From assembly GCA_944323205.1 (NCBI GenBank), contig CALURO010000005.1, positions 124,001 through 188,000 on the forward strand: 64,000 nt of DNA, given 5' to 3'. The number at the start of each line of letters is the position of its first letter. Position 1 is the first letter of the stretch. Made by a program: the position numbers and the translations under genes. Under the pieces are notes generated by a model that saw only the letters and a program-made list of their open reading frames with translations, did not search any database and had not been told where the DNA came from. This document shows positions 18,455 through 27,661 of the stretch, in pieces. The stretch is from an uncultured Mucispirillum sp. GTDB taxonomy: Bacteria > Chrysiogenota > Deferribacteres > Deferribacterales > Mucispirillaceae.

Positions 18455-18551
18455 ATAGTAAAAATGCTGAAAAAATCTATATTTAATTTTAAAATATGTA
18501 TTATTTTATGGTTTGCAATTTATAATATAAAATGTTATATAAATGTAATGT

Positions 18552-18556
18552 GGAGG
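18552..18556 (+). promoter_or_regulatory. Ribosome binding site that fixes the panB TTG start
   Basis: GGAGG lies nine bases before an in-frame TTG at 18566. The upstream in-frame ATG codons would add hydrophobic residues absent from the PanB family, so this site supports the TTG. Confidence 0.75.
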
Positions 18557-18565
18557 TATATAGTT

Positions 18566-19381
18566 TTGAGTATACATAAAGAAACAAAGCAGTCTTTAAA
18601 TATTAATTCTTTTATTAAAATGAAAGAAAATAATGAAAAAATTACTTGTCTTACTGCTTATGATTACACATCGGCTAAAATATTAGATAATGCAGGAATA
18701 GATTTAATTTTAATAGGTGATTCTTTAGGAATGGTAATGAATGGATATAATTCTACAATACCAGTTACCCTTGATGAAATCATTTACCATACAAAAGCTG
18801 TAAAAAGAGCAGTTAGCCATGCTTTTGTGGTAGCAGATATGCCTTTTGGCTCATACCAGATAGATGAAAAAAATGCAATGGAAAATGCAATCCGCCTTGT
18901 AAAAGAAACAGAAGTTCCTGCTATAAAACTAGAAGGTGGTAAGGAACTTGCCCCTTTAATTGAAAAACTTGTAAATGCTGGTATTGGCGTAATGGGGCAT
19001 ATTGGTTTAAAACCACAGATGATAAACACTATGGGTGGATATAAAATTTTTGGCAAAGATGGTGCAGAAAGTTTAATTGAAGATGCAAAAACACTTGAAA
19101 ATGCTGGAGCTTTTTCTATTGTATTAGAAGGTGTTTCAAGCCAGAGTGCTTTACAGATTACAGAAAGCATTAATATTCCAACTATAGGAATAGGGGCAGG
19201 GGTTGGCTGCAGTGGTCAGATTTTAGTCTACCATGATGTTTTTGGTATTTTTACTGATTTTAAGCCGAAATTTGTAAAAAGATATGCAAATGTAGCTGAA
19301 ATTATAGATAAAGCAGCGAAAGAATATATAAAAGATGTTAAATCTGGTGTATTTCCTGATGATGCCCATTCTTTTAAATAA
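18566..19381 (+). CDS. panB: Ketopantoate hydroxymethyltransferase PanB
   Basis: PanB adds a hydroxymethyl group from methylene-THF to 2-oxoisovalerate, the first step to pantothenate. Motifs are LTAYDYTSAKILDNAGID, LIGDSLGMVMNGYNSTIPVT (metal-binding Asp in GDS), VADMPFGSYQ and AIKLEGGKEL, with the catalytic glutamate in VLEGV. Starting at TTG 18566 gives 271 residues, the normal length; the open frame from 18464 would give 305 with a spurious hydrophobic leader. panC follows after 14 bases; panD is not in the window. Confidence 0.93.
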   Translation: MSIHKETKQSLNINSFIKMKENNEKITCLTAYDYTSAKILDNAGIDLILIGDSLGMVMNGYNSTIPVTLDEIIYHTKAVKRAVSHAFVVADMPFGSYQIDEKNAMENAIRLVKETEVPAIKLEGGKELAPLIEKLVNAGIGVMGHIGLKPQMINTMGGYKIFGKDGAESLIEDAKTLENAGAFSIVLEGVSSQSALQITESINIPTIGIGAGVGCSGQILVYHDVFGIFTDFKPKFVKRYANVAEIIDKAAKEYIKDVKSGVFPDDAHSFK

Positions 19382-19395
19382 AAGGATAAAATATT

Positions 19396-20241
19396 ATGAT
19401 AATTGTAAAAACTGTTTCAGAAATAAGAGAAATTATAAAAGAATGGAGAAAAGCAGGGTATAGCATAGGTTTAGTGCCTACAATGGGTTATCTGCATGCA
19501 GGTCATGGCTCATTGATTAAGCAGTCTGTAAAAAATAATGATAAGACAGTGGTAAGTGTTTTTGTAAACCCTACACAGTTTGGCCCAAATGAAGATTTAG
19601 AGAAATATCCAAGAGATATTAAAAGAGACAGCGAACTTGTACAATCATTATGCGGGGACATAATATTTAATCCAGAGCCGGAAAAAATGTATAAAAAAAA
19701 TAATGCTACAACAGTAAAAGTAGAAGGGCTTTCTGAAAAACTGTGCGGTATAACTCGTCCTATTCATTTTGCTGGTGTCTGTCAGGTTGTTTCAAAATTA
19801 TTTAATATTGTTACACCAGATAATGCTTATTTTGGTCTAAAAGATTTTCAGCAGTATGTAATAATAAAAAAAATGGTAGAAGATTTAAATTTTCCTGTTA
19901 ATATAAATCCAGTCGAAATAGTCAGGGAAGAAAGTGGACTTGCTTTAAGTTCAAGAAATATATATCTTACTGATGATGAAAGAAAATCAGCCATATCTTT
20001 AAACCAAAGCTTAAACTATGCAAAATCTCTTATAAGTAATGGTGAAAAAAGAGCATCTTATATAATTGATGAAATTATAAAAATTATAAGTAATGTACCA
20101 TACAGTAAAATAGATTATGTTAAAATAGTTGATATAGATACTCTTGACAATATAGATATCATAGATAAAAAATATGCAGTTTTATTGGCAGTTTATATTG
20201 GTAAAACAAGATTAATAGATAATTTTGTTGAACTTTCGTAA
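19396..20241 (+). CDS. panC: Pantothenate synthetase PanC
   Basis: PanC joins pantoate and beta-alanine using ATP. The HIGH-like motif is PTMGYLHAGHGSLI at residues about 24-37. The pantoate/ATP segment NPTQFGPNEDLEKYPR, GLKDFQQYVIIKKMV and the KMSKS-like EESGLALSSRN follow in order. The length of 281 is standard. It is co-directional with panB and probably co-transcribed. Together with coaX at 55614 it covers two parts of CoA synthesis. Confidence 0.95.
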   Translation: MIIVKTVSEIREIIKEWRKAGYSIGLVPTMGYLHAGHGSLIKQSVKNNDKTVVSVFVNPTQFGPNEDLEKYPRDIKRDSELVQSLCGDIIFNPEPEKMYKKNNATTVKVEGLSEKLCGITRPIHFAGVCQVVSKLFNIVTPDNAYFGLKDFQQYVIIKKMVEDLNFPVNINPVEIVREESGLALSSRNIYLTDDERKSAISLNQSLNYAKSLISNGEKRASYIIDEIIKIISNVPYSKIDYVKIVDIDTLDNIDIIDKKYAVLLAVYIGKTRLIDNFVELS

Positions 20242-20344
20242 AGAAAAAATATAAACTATAACATTTAATATTAGGTATAACACATTTATAATAAAAAGAA
20301 AAGTATTATTTTATACAAATAATCTTAAAAAGGTACTTTCTATC

Positions 20345-20373
20345 TTGATTTATATTTGTTTATCTGATATTAT
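20345..20373 (+). promoter_or_regulatory. Putative promoter of the cbb3 oxidase operon
   Basis: TTGATT at 20345-20350 and TATTAT at 20368-20373 are separated by exactly 17 bases, 42 bases before ccoN. The same two hexamers with the same spacing occur at 28982-29010. I looked for a full FNR palindrome here and saw only half-site-like sequence. Confidence 0.55.
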
Positions 20374-20414
20374 ATTATTATAGCAGTTTAATAAATCTTT
20401 ATGGGGGATATGCA

Positions 20415-21809
20415 ATGAAAGAAATCTCAGGCGATTCTAAAATTGTCATGGGCTACATTTATTCTGCATTATTCTGGGGTGTAATAGGTCTTGTATTAGG
20501 TCTTCTCATCTCTGCTCAAATGTGGAGTGTTAGCTTTAATTTTGGAGAGTATTTTTCATTCGGCCGTCTTAGAACGGTTCACACAAATGTTCTTGCTTAC
20601 GGGCTAGGTATTACTGCAGAAATGGGTGCATTTTATTATATTATAGGGCGCCTTACAAAACGCAGTCTTATTTTCCCTAAGCTGGCAGTTTTCCAACTTG
20701 TATTCTTTAATATAGTTGTTCTTGTTGGAATGCTTTCGCTTTTTGCAGGTTATAACCAATCACTTGAATATGCTGAATTTGAATGGTTTGTTGACCTTGG
20801 CGTTGTTGTAGCATGGGTTTTATTTGCTATCAATGTTTTAGGTACAATTCTTACTAGAAAAGAAAAACATATGTATGTTTCTTTATGGTATATTATTGCA
20901 ACAATGGTTGCTGTTGCAGTATTGTATATTGTAAATAACTTACATCTTATTGCATCACTTGGTAAATCTTATCACTTATATGCTGGTTTAAACAGTGCCA
21001 ATGTTGAATGGTGGTATGGTCACAATGCTGTTGGTTTCTTATTTACTACACCAATTTTAGCAGTATTTTACTATTTCTTACCAAAATCAACTGGTATGCC
21101 AATATACAGCCATAGATTATCAATACTTTCTTTCTGGTCATTAATTTTCATGTATTTATGGACAGGTGCTCACCACCTTGTTTACACTCCACTTCCAGAC
21201 TGGCTTCAAACATTAGGTATTGTATTTACAATCCTTCTGATTGCACCATCATGGGGTTCTGTAGTTAATGGTTATTTAACACTTGCTCCAGACTGGTCTA
21301 AACTTAGAACTGCATATTTAGCAAAATTTTTTATTGCAGGTATCACATTCTATGGTTTACAAACATTACAAGGTCCAACACAAGGTCTTCGTGCAGTAAG
21401 CTCTCTTGTTCACTACACAGACTGGGTTCCAGGACATGTTCACATGGGAACTATGGGTTGGGTTGTTTTAACTGTAACTGCTGCAATTTACTATATTACA
21501 ACAAGAGTTTATAAAACTGAAATATACAGCGAAAGTTTAGCTAATACTCACTTCTGGCTTGTTCTTTTAGGTCAAATCGGTTTCTCTATCACTATGTGGA
21601 TAACAGGTATCCGTCAAGGCCTTATGTGGAAATCTACTAATGTTGACGGCACATTAACATATTCATTTATTGAAACATTAGTTGGTAACTATCCATACTG
21701 GATGGCTAGGTCTGTATTCGGTGTTATATTTATTGTTGGTATGCTTGTTTTCCTTTTCAACTTCATTATGACTATTGTAAAAGGCAAACAAAACTTATCT
21801 AATCAATAG
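20415..21809 (+). CDS. ccoN: cbb3-type cytochrome c oxidase subunit I CcoN
   Basis: CcoN is the catalytic heme-copper subunit of a high-affinity terminal oxidase that reduces O2 and pumps protons. It has about twelve membrane helices. Heme b and heme b3/CuB histidines are visible in RTVHTNVLAYG, EWWYGHNAVGF, TGAHHLVYT and the paired WVPGHVHMGTMGWV. The 464 residues are normal for the family. A GGGGGA ribosome site precedes the ATG. It begins a plus-strand run that ends with the copper ATPase ccoI. Confidence 0.95.
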   Translation: MKEISGDSKIVMGYIYSALFWGVIGLVLGLLISAQMWSVSFNFGEYFSFGRLRTVHTNVLAYGLGITAEMGAFYYIIGRLTKRSLIFPKLAVFQLVFFNIVVLVGMLSLFAGYNQSLEYAEFEWFVDLGVVVAWVLFAINVLGTILTRKEKHMYVSLWYIIATMVAVAVLYIVNNLHLIASLGKSYHLYAGLNSANVEWWYGHNAVGFLFTTPILAVFYYFLPKSTGMPIYSHRLSILSFWSLIFMYLWTGAHHLVYTPLPDWLQTLGIVFTILLIAPSWGSVVNGYLTLAPDWSKLRTAYLAKFFIAGITFYGLQTLQGPTQGLRAVSSLVHYTDWVPGHVHMGTMGWVVLTVTAAIYYITTRVYKTEIYSESLANTHFWLVLLGQIGFSITMWITGIRQGLMWKSTNVDGTLTYSFIETLVGNYPYWMARSVFGVIFIVGMLVFLFNFIMTIVKGKQNLSNQ

Positions 21810-21820
21810 GAGTATAAGAT

Positions 21821-22732
21821 ATGAGTGAAAATAACAACAGCATTTACAATAAAGCATTAGTTTTCACAGTTGTTGCATTAGTTGTTATCCTTGTAGGAAC
21901 AATCGTTACTGTATTTGTACCTATGATGACTACAGCAATGCATCCAAAACTTGAAAATGTTACTGAAAATCCATATACTCCACTTCAACTTGCTGGTCGT
22001 GATGTTTACCAAAAAGAAGGGTGTATTAACTGCCACTCTCAAACAGTTCGTCCATTAAAAGCTGATGTTTTAAGATATGGTGAAATATCTCAGCCTGGTG
22101 AAAGTGCTTATGAGCGTCCATTCTTATGGGGTTCTAAAAGAACTGGTCCAGACTTAGCTAGAGTAGGTGGTTTATATTCTGATGAGTGGCATAAAGCTCA
22201 CTTAATTAATCCACAACACTTTTTCCCTAAATCTAACATGCCAAAATATCCTTGGCTTGCTGAAAAACAGTTAGATCCTGTGGAAATTGAAAAACACGCT
22301 AAAGCATTAGGTTTAAAATATACTCAAGAAGATATTGATGCTCTTAACGGCTTAACAGAACTTGATGCAATCGTTGCTTATATGCAGCAGTTAGGAACTT
22401 ATGTAGAAAATACTCATGCTGTTTTAGCTGATGAAACTGCATTTGAAACTGCAACTAACCCTTACCTTAATGATCAAGAAAAAATTGATAGAGGTCAGGA
22501 AATATATGACTTATTATGCATAGGCTGCCATGCTGCTAATGGCAAAGGCAATGCTGAAGGCTATGATGTTACTAATTTAACATTTGCTGAAAGTTTACCA
22601 GACTATACTGATGGTATGATGTTTACTACTATAGCAAATGGTATTGAAGGTTCTATGCCTGGCCATTTAAGATTTATGACTAAAGATGATATTTGGTCAG
22701 TAGCCGCTTATGTTAGAACATTAGCAAAATAA
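21821..22732 (+). CDS. ccoO: cbb3 oxidase CcoO fused to an extra CcoP-type cytochrome c domain
   Basis: The first 200 residues are a standard CcoO: one membrane anchor (about residues 14-36), the heme motif CINCH with [14 protein letters not shown], and a GTYV end region with the Met ligand segment NMPKYPWL. About 80 residues follow with a second heme motif, CIGCH in [19 protein letters not shown], and a distal [11 protein letters not shown]et ligand, as in a CcoP heme domain. CcoO is normally about 200 residues, so 303 marks a fusion. The neighbouring CcoP-like protein has lost its own heme motifs, which suggests the domain was moved rather than duplicated. It receives electrons from a periplasmic c-type cytochrome. 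Confidence 0.9.
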   Translation: MSENNNSIYNKALVFTVVALVVILVGTIVTVFVPMMTTAMHPKLENVTENPYTPLQLAGRDVYQKEGCINCHSQTVRPLKADVLRYGEISQPGESAYERPFLWGSKRTGPDLARVGGLYSDEWHKAHLINPQHFFPKSNMPKYPWLAEKQLDPVEIEKHAKALGLKYTQEDIDALNGLTELDAIVAYMQQLGTYVENTHAVLADETAFETATNPYLNDQEKIDRGQEIYDLLCIGCHAANGKGNAEGYDVTNLTFAESLPDYTDGMMFTTIANGIEGSMPGHLRFMTKDDIWSVAAYVRTLAK

Positions 22733-22751
22733 TTTAAAGGAGGAATAAATT

Positions 22752-22961
22752 ATGTCTAATTTTGATGAACAAGATGATATCCCTAGCTTAAACCGCAAGG
22801 ATACAGAAAATAATCTTCCTTTAGGCTGGGTAATATTTTTTGTTGCTTTAATTATATGGGGAATATATTATATATATGCATATACTCCAATGTTCAGTAA
22901 CTGGACACAAAGCGGAGCTTATGAAGAACAACACCCAATTAGTGGTAAAGTACAACCATAA
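22752..22961 (+). CDS. Heme-less CcoP-like membrane stub
   Basis: This 69-residue protein has the CcoP N-terminal pattern: a polar start, NNLPLGWVIFF, one membrane helix (about residues 25-46), then TPMFSNWTQSGAYEEQ. It stops where a normal CcoP would enter its two cytochrome c domains and contains no CxxCH. It is probably an oxidase structural subunit that anchors or positions the heme domain now carried by CcoO. A GGAGG ribosome site precedes the ATG, so it seems to be a real gene and not a remnant. Confidence 0.75.
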   Translation: MSNFDEQDDIPSLNRKDTENNLPLGWVIFFVALIIWGIYYIYAYTPMFSNWTQSGAYEEQHPISGKVQP

Positions 22962-22976
22962 TTAAGGAGCATAAAA

Positions 22977-23195
22977 ATGCAGGATAACGGGAACACTATT
23001 GCTATACATTCAGTTGAAGAAGGAGAGCAGTTACAGTCTGCTGTTGCAGGCTATATTGTTTATGGATTTGAAATCTTATTAGTATTAATACTGATAGGTA
23101 TTGCAATCTATTTATTTTCTTCAAAAAGACAAAAATCGGTAGAATCTCCAAAATATCGTATGATGGAGGACGATGACGATGATGAAAGCAAATAG
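22977..23195 (+). CDS. CcoQ-like small membrane protein with a CcoS-like acidic tail
   Basis: A 72-residue single-span protein with its helix at residues about 25-47. It is placed where ccoQ usually lies between ccoO/P and ccoG. Its C terminus ESPKYRMMEDDDDDESK closely resembles the tail of the ccoS product in this same locus (EGPKYRMLNDDDDD). Whether it is a CcoQ that shares the motif or a second CcoS-like assembly protein cannot be decided. The reading frame ends inside the start of ccoG. Confidence 0.7.
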   Translation: MQDNGNTIAIHSVEEGEQLQSAVAGYIVYGFEILLVLILIGIAIYLFSSKRQKSVESPKYRMMEDDDDDESK

Positions 23196-24345
23196 TGTTC
23201 TCCGTGGTAAAATATACAGGCTGCTGCAGTTTATTGTAGTAGCCTGCGTTTTCATTATTCCTTTTATTAAAACATCAAATGGTAACAGTCTTTTTAGGTT
23301 TGATGTTTCTACACTTCATCTTTATGCATTTAATCAAGTAGTTGATTTTGCAAGTTTCTTTTCAGCATTTATTGCTATACTGCTTTTTACATTTTTATTT
23401 ATTTTTACAACTCAGCTTTTAGGCAGGGTTTGGTGTGGCTGGCTTTGTCCACAGTCATTTTTTGCTATCAGAATAGAATCTTATGCGAAAAAAATTAAAA
23501 ATAAAACTATAAAACATATAGCAGAGATTTTTTTAGCTGCTGTTTTTGCCTTACTATTAACTCTTATATGGATGATGTATTTTGTATCACCTTATGATTT
23601 TATAGATACACTTAAAAACTCACATCTTACATTAATAATAGGTATAGTGTTATTTTTATTTATTTTTGTAGATTTTGCATTTGTCCGTTTTAAATGGTGC
23701 AAATATATATGTCCATATTCAAAATTTCAGGTAGTTATGACTGATGATGATACTTTATATGTAGGTATGATACCTGGTAAAGAATCACAATGCATTGACT
23801 GTAAAGCATGCTTAAGAGTATGTCCAACACATATTGACCCTAGAAAAAACCCAGATGCAGATTGTATATACTGTGAAACTTGTGTTACAGCATGTAATAA
23901 AATATTTCAAAAAAAAGAAAATACTCATGGTATATTAGGTTATGTTTGGGGTAAACAGGATAAATTAAACTTAAAACGACCAAATTTAATAGTAACATTT
24001 ATTGTTTCTATAACTTTATTTTTTGTTTTAATTTACAGTATTTTATCTACAAGTGACCCTGTTGTTATAAGTTTTTCTAATGATATAAAATCGTTAGGTA
24101 ATGGGGTATATACATGTAATGTAGAAATTAAAAATAATCTAGATAAACCTGTCAGAGTAAGATTTAATAATCCTGATAATTTAGCTGAAATTAAGCCGGA
24201 AATAATGCGAGTATATATTCAGTCAACTAAAACAGAAACTATTACAATTAATACAACAGGTAATATTCCTGACGGAAAGCTGGTAATAGAAGCACATTAT
24301 AACAGGCACGGTCACCCATTAACTTATGAAATAAATCTTAAATAA
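23179..24345 (+). CDS. ccoG: Cytochrome c oxidase accessory ferredoxin-like protein CcoG (FixG/RdxA)
   Basis: CcoG is a polytopic membrane protein with two [4Fe-4S] clusters that reduces copper for delivery to the cbb3 oxidase. Membrane helices are at residues about 15-35, 60-85, 115-140, 150-170 and 260-285. Cluster cysteines are in CIDCKACLRVCP and CIYCETCVTAC; further Cys pairs occur in WCGWLCP and WCKYICPYS. A C-terminal Ig-like domain follows the last helix. I chose the ATG at 23179, nine bases after GGAGG, rather than 23173, which is only three bases from it. Confidence 0.92.
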   Translation: MMKANSVLRGKIYRLLQFIVVACVFIIPFIKTSNGNSLFRFDVSTLHLYAFNQVVDFASFFSAFIAILLFTFLFIFTTQLLGRVWCGWLCPQSFFAIRIESYAKKIKNKTIKHIAEIFLAAVFALLLTLIWMMYFVSPYDFIDTLKNSHLTLIIGIVLFLFIFVDFAFVRFKWCKYICPYSKFQVVMTDDDTLYVGMIPGKESQCIDCKACLRVCPTHIDPRKNPDADCIYCETCVTACNKIFQKKENTHGILGYVWGKQDKLNLKRPNLIVTFIVSITLFFVLIYSILSTSDPVVISFSNDIKSLGNGVYTCNVEIKNNLDKPVRVRFNNPDNLAEIKPEIMRVYIQSTKTETITINTTGNIPDGKLVIEAHYNRHGHPLTYEINLK

Positions 24346-24362
24346 CAAGAGGTTATAATATT

Positions 24363-24791
24363 ATGAAACCAATGATTGCTTTAATAGCAACTGGAATAGT
24401 TTTATTATTAATAATGCTTTATTTTGGAAACAAAAGCTTTGAAGGTACTTTTGAAACAAATGTTTATCAAAATTCTATAAAATATAATAAAACTGCACCA
24501 GTTATTAAAGAATTAGAAAAAACTATTAGTAATGTAAAATTAGAAAATATAGAAAATGCAGATATTACAAAACTTACTTATGATAGTAATTATGATAAAT
24601 CTCAATACTCTATTGCAAGCATAGATATTACATATCCTAATAAACCAGATATTATACAAGTAAGTGATATAAATGATTATAAAGGAATTAGCCAAAAATT
24701 AACTCCGGGACTGTATATCGTTGTATTTCATTTTTTAATAAATGATAAAAATGATACAGTAAAAGTTATGAAATCAGTTTATGTTGAGTGA
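24363..24791 (+). CDS. CcoH/FixH-like membrane protein
   Basis: One N-terminal membrane helix (residues about 4-22) is followed by a periplasmic domain of 115 residues rich in predicted beta strands (PGLYIVVFHFLIND near the end). Sequence similarity to FixH is weak, but it sits between ccoG and ccoS exactly where ccoH occurs in fixGHIS-type clusters, and the size fits. Its predicted role is assembly or stability of the cbb3 complex. It ends seven bases before ccoS. Confidence 0.65.
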   Translation: MKPMIALIATGIVLLLIMLYFGNKSFEGTFETNVYQNSIKYNKTAPVIKELEKTISNVKLENIENADITKLTYDSNYDKSQYSIASIDITYPNKPDIIQVSDINDYKGISQKLTPGLYIVVFHFLINDKNDTVKVMKSVYVE

Positions 24792-24797
24792 AAATAG

Positions 24798-24962
24798 ATG
24801 AAATCACTTTTTATATTAATATTGCTTAGTCTTGTAGTTGGTATTAGTGCATTTTTATGGTTTATATTATCTAGTAAAAGAAATCAGTTTGATGATATAG
24901 AAGGTCCAAAATATAGAATGTTAAATGATGATGACGATGATAATATAATTAATAAAAAATAA
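24798..24962 (+). CDS. ccoS: cbb3-type oxidase assembly protein CcoS
   Basis: This 54-residue gene is short enough to be missed by length filters. It has one N-terminal helix (MKSLFILILLSLVVGISAF, continuing LWFIL) followed by the family signature QFDDIEGPKYRMLNDDDDD. CcoS proteins are needed for heme insertion into cbb3 oxidases. It starts seven bases after the ccoH-like stop, with weak ribosome-site sequence, so it may depend on coupling. ccoI follows after 137 bases. Confidence 0.88.
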   Translation: MKSLFILILLSLVVGISAFLWFILSSKRNQFDDIEGPKYRMLNDDDDDNIINKK

Positions 24963-25099
24963 CGGTAGATAAATAGAAGTTTTAGTGCGGAGTGTGCTGA
25001 CTTTAAGATAAATGAAAAAAAGCTATTTACAGTGAATATTATCATATGGCAGATAATTTTATTTATTTTAAAAAGATAATAAGGGCAGGCGGGTGAATT

Positions 25100-27526
25100 G
25101 TGGCATTGAATAATATAGAGCAGGTCAATAAATATACATGTGCACACTGTTCATCAGAAGTTAATCCAAAAACAGGTATTTATGAAAAAGAAAGCGATCA
25201 ATATTTCTGCTGTGAAGGCTGTCGTTCAGTTTATCATTTAATTAATGATGAAGGGTTTGGCTCATTTTATACAAAGAGAACAGATTGGGACGATGCTGCA
25301 CCAGTAGAGCAGGTAGAGGCTGATGAAGAATACTTTGAAACTTCTTTAGAAGTTTTAAAAAATGGTGACTATTCTTTATCAATAGTTATAACAGGTATAC
25401 GCTGTGCTGCATGCATATGGTTAATAGAATCGTCTGCATTAAAAGATGAAAGAATAAAATCATTTCGCATAAACTATGCAAACCACAAAGCAAAAATTGT
25501 TTTTAATCCTAAAGATATTTCAGTAAAAGAAGTGCTCCAAAAAATAACAAGGCTTGGTTACTGTCCACTTCCGTCTACTAATATAGAAACAATCCATGAT
25601 AAAGAAAGAAAAGACTATTTTTACAGGTTTGGAGTAGCTGCATTTTTTTCAATGCAGGTAATGATATATTCTATTGCAAACTATACTGGCTACTTTAAAG
25701 GAATGGACGAAAACTTGTATTTTTTATTTAAACTTTTGTCATGGGCCTTAGCTACTCCAGTATTAATATATTCTGCATATCCATTTTTCCAGAAAAGTTT
25801 TTCTGCCATTAGGCATTTTCACTTTACAATGGATACTCTTGTAGCAATAGGGGCTGGTACTTCATACTTATATAGTGTTGCAGCAGTATTTTTAGGATAT
25901 GAAACTTATTTTGATACATCAGTTATGATTATTACATTAATTTTGCTTGGCAGATTTATAGAAGCAGGGGCAAAACAAAAGGGTGGTAATGCTGTTGCGA
26001 AACTATTATCATTAAAACCAAAGAATGTTAGAAAAATTATATATGAGCAAAATGGAGAAAAATCATACATTACTATACCAATAGACCAGCTTTTAAAAGG
26101 TGATTTATTTGAAATTTCTACAGGAAATAATATTGCTGCTGATGGTAGAATTATTGAAGGTGTATGTGAGATAGATGAATCTATGTTAACTGGTGAGCCT
26201 ATGCCTGTTAATAAAACAGAAGGCGGTCAGGTATATGCAGGCACAAAACTAATTAATGGTACATGCACAGTTATGGCTGAAAATGTTGGAGTGGATAGCT
26301 TTTTATCTAAAATTGCTGCTTCAGTTGATGATGCCCAAAGCTCAAAAGCACCAATTCAAGATGTGGCAGATAATTTTATTGGTAAATTTGTGCCTTTTGT
26401 ATTAATTGTATCTCTTATAACATTTATATACTGGTATTTTGCAGCATTAGTTGGTGCAGAGGTTTCTATAATGCGTGCAGTATCTGTTTTAGTAATTGCA
26501 TGCCCTTGTGCTATGGGGCTTGCAACACCACTGGCTGTTATTTCTGCAACTAATAAATTATCAGAAACTGGTGTAATATTTAAAAACGGAGAAGCAATAG
26601 AGAGATATGCTTATGTAGATGACTTTTATTTTGATAAAACAGGAACTATTACAACCGGTAATATGACTGTTACTGATTATAAGTTATCTTTTTCCTGCAG
26701 CTCAGTATTGAATTTAATAACATCTGCTGCTTTTTATTCAAAACACCCGGCATCAAAAGCTATTGCTGCAGTAAATGAAGATTTATACGAATATGAAAAG
26801 TTTGAAGAAATGGCAGGAAAGGGTATAAAAGCAGAAATAAAAAATACAAGTGTTATACTTGGTTCACAAAAATTTCTAAAAGAAAATAGCATTAAATTTA
26901 CAGAAGAATATGAAGAATATATAGAAAAAGTAATAGAAAAGGGCAGTACAATAGTTTGTGCTGCAGTTAATCATATTTTAGTTGGTGTATTTGCTGTCTC
27001 TGATATAATTAGGGAAGAAGCTGCAGCAACTATTTCATTACTGCAGAAAGATGGAAATAATGTATCCATAATAACAGGTGACAGTGAAAAGGCTGCAAAT
27101 ATTATGCTTGGAAATGCTGGAATAAAAGCAAATATCTATGCAAATGTTTCACCATTTGATAAAGGTAATATTCTCCAAAATGCAAAAGATACTAAAAAAA
27201 CAGTAATGATAGGCGATGGAATAAATGATGCTATTGCTTTAACTGCTGCAAGTGTTGGTATTTCTATGAGAAATTCTACAGATATTTCAATTGAAAGTGC
27301 TTCTGCAGTTTTGCTTCGTAATGACTTATTAATTATAGAGAAATCTCATAAAATATGCAGAAAAACTCTAAGAATTATTAAAGAAAATTTATTCTGGGCT
27401 TTTTCATACAATTTAATAGCAATTCCACTTGCATGCACAGGTTTAATTCACCCTGTCATGAGTGCAGCTTTTATGAGCTTCAGCTCACTTTTTGTAGTAT
27501 CAAACTCAATGAGAATAAAAAAATGA
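25100..27526 (+). CDS. ccoI: Copper-transporting P1B-type ATPase CcoI (FixI)
   Basis: CcoI delivers copper across the inner membrane for the CuB site of CcoN. An N-terminal Cys-rich region (CAHC, then FCCEGCRSVY) is typical of the CcoI branch. An HMA domain with GIRCAACIWLIE lies near residue 100, the membrane copper site is CPCAMGLATP near 465, the phosphorylation loop is DKTGTITTG, the HP motif is in SKHPASKA, and the hinge is GDGINDAIAL. Eight helices are expected. The start is GTG at 25100. The 808 residues are normal for this subgroup. Confidence 0.94.
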   Translation: MALNNIEQVNKYTCAHCSSEVNPKTGIYEKESDQYFCCEGCRSVYHLINDEGFGSFYTKRTDWDDAAPVEQVEADEEYFETSLEVLKNGDYSLSIVITGIRCAACIWLIESSALKDERIKSFRINYANHKAKIVFNPKDISVKEVLQKITRLGYCPLPSTNIETIHDKERKDYFYRFGVAAFFSMQVMIYSIANYTGYFKGMDENLYFLFKLLSWALATPVLIYSAYPFFQKSFSAIRHFHFTMDTLVAIGAGTSYLYSVAAVFLGYETYFDTSVMIITLILLGRFIEAGAKQKGGNAVAKLLSLKPKNVRKIIYEQNGEKSYITIPIDQLLKGDLFEISTGNNIAADGRIIEGVCEIDESMLTGEPMPVNKTEGGQVYAGTKLINGTCTVMAENVGVDSFLSKIAASVDDAQSSKAPIQDVADNFIGKFVPFVLIVSLITFIYWYFAALVGAEVSIMRAVSVLVIACPCAMGLATPLAVISATNKLSETGVIFKNGEAIERYAYVDDFYFDKTGTITTGNMTVTDYKLSFSCSSVLNLITSAAFYSKHPASKAIAAVNEDLYEYEKFEEMAGKGIKAEIKNTSVILGSQKFLKENSIKFTEEYEEYIEKVIEKGSTIVCAAVNHILVGVFAVSDIIREEAAATISLLQKDGNNVSIITGDSEKAANIMLGNAGIKANIYANVSPFDKGNILQNAKDTKKTVMIGDGINDAIALTAASVGISMRNSTDISIESASAVLLRNDLLIIEKSHKICRKTLRIIKENLFWAFSYNLIAIPLACTGLIHPVMSAAFMSFSSLFVVSNSMRIKK

Positions 27527-27661
27527 TTTAGTTTTTTATGCTTTTATAAACATTATTTTTAAATATCAATCTATATTTTATTGATTTTAGCTTAAAGTTA
27601 TTGCTGTATCTACTTGCTAAATAAAAATTCATATCTAGTAATGCTTATTTATATTGTAACT

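Noticed and set aside
18784..19170. Minus-strand frame of 128 codons across panB
   Set aside because: Antisense shadow of panB without ribosome site or recognisable motif.
20242..20414. FNR-type operator before ccoN
   Set aside because: A TTGAT half site is present but no correctly spaced ATCAA partner.
27527..27661. Terminator between ccoI and the SafE-like gene
   Set aside because: Only a six-base-pair AT-rich ATCAAT/ATTGAT hairpin is found, too weak to call.
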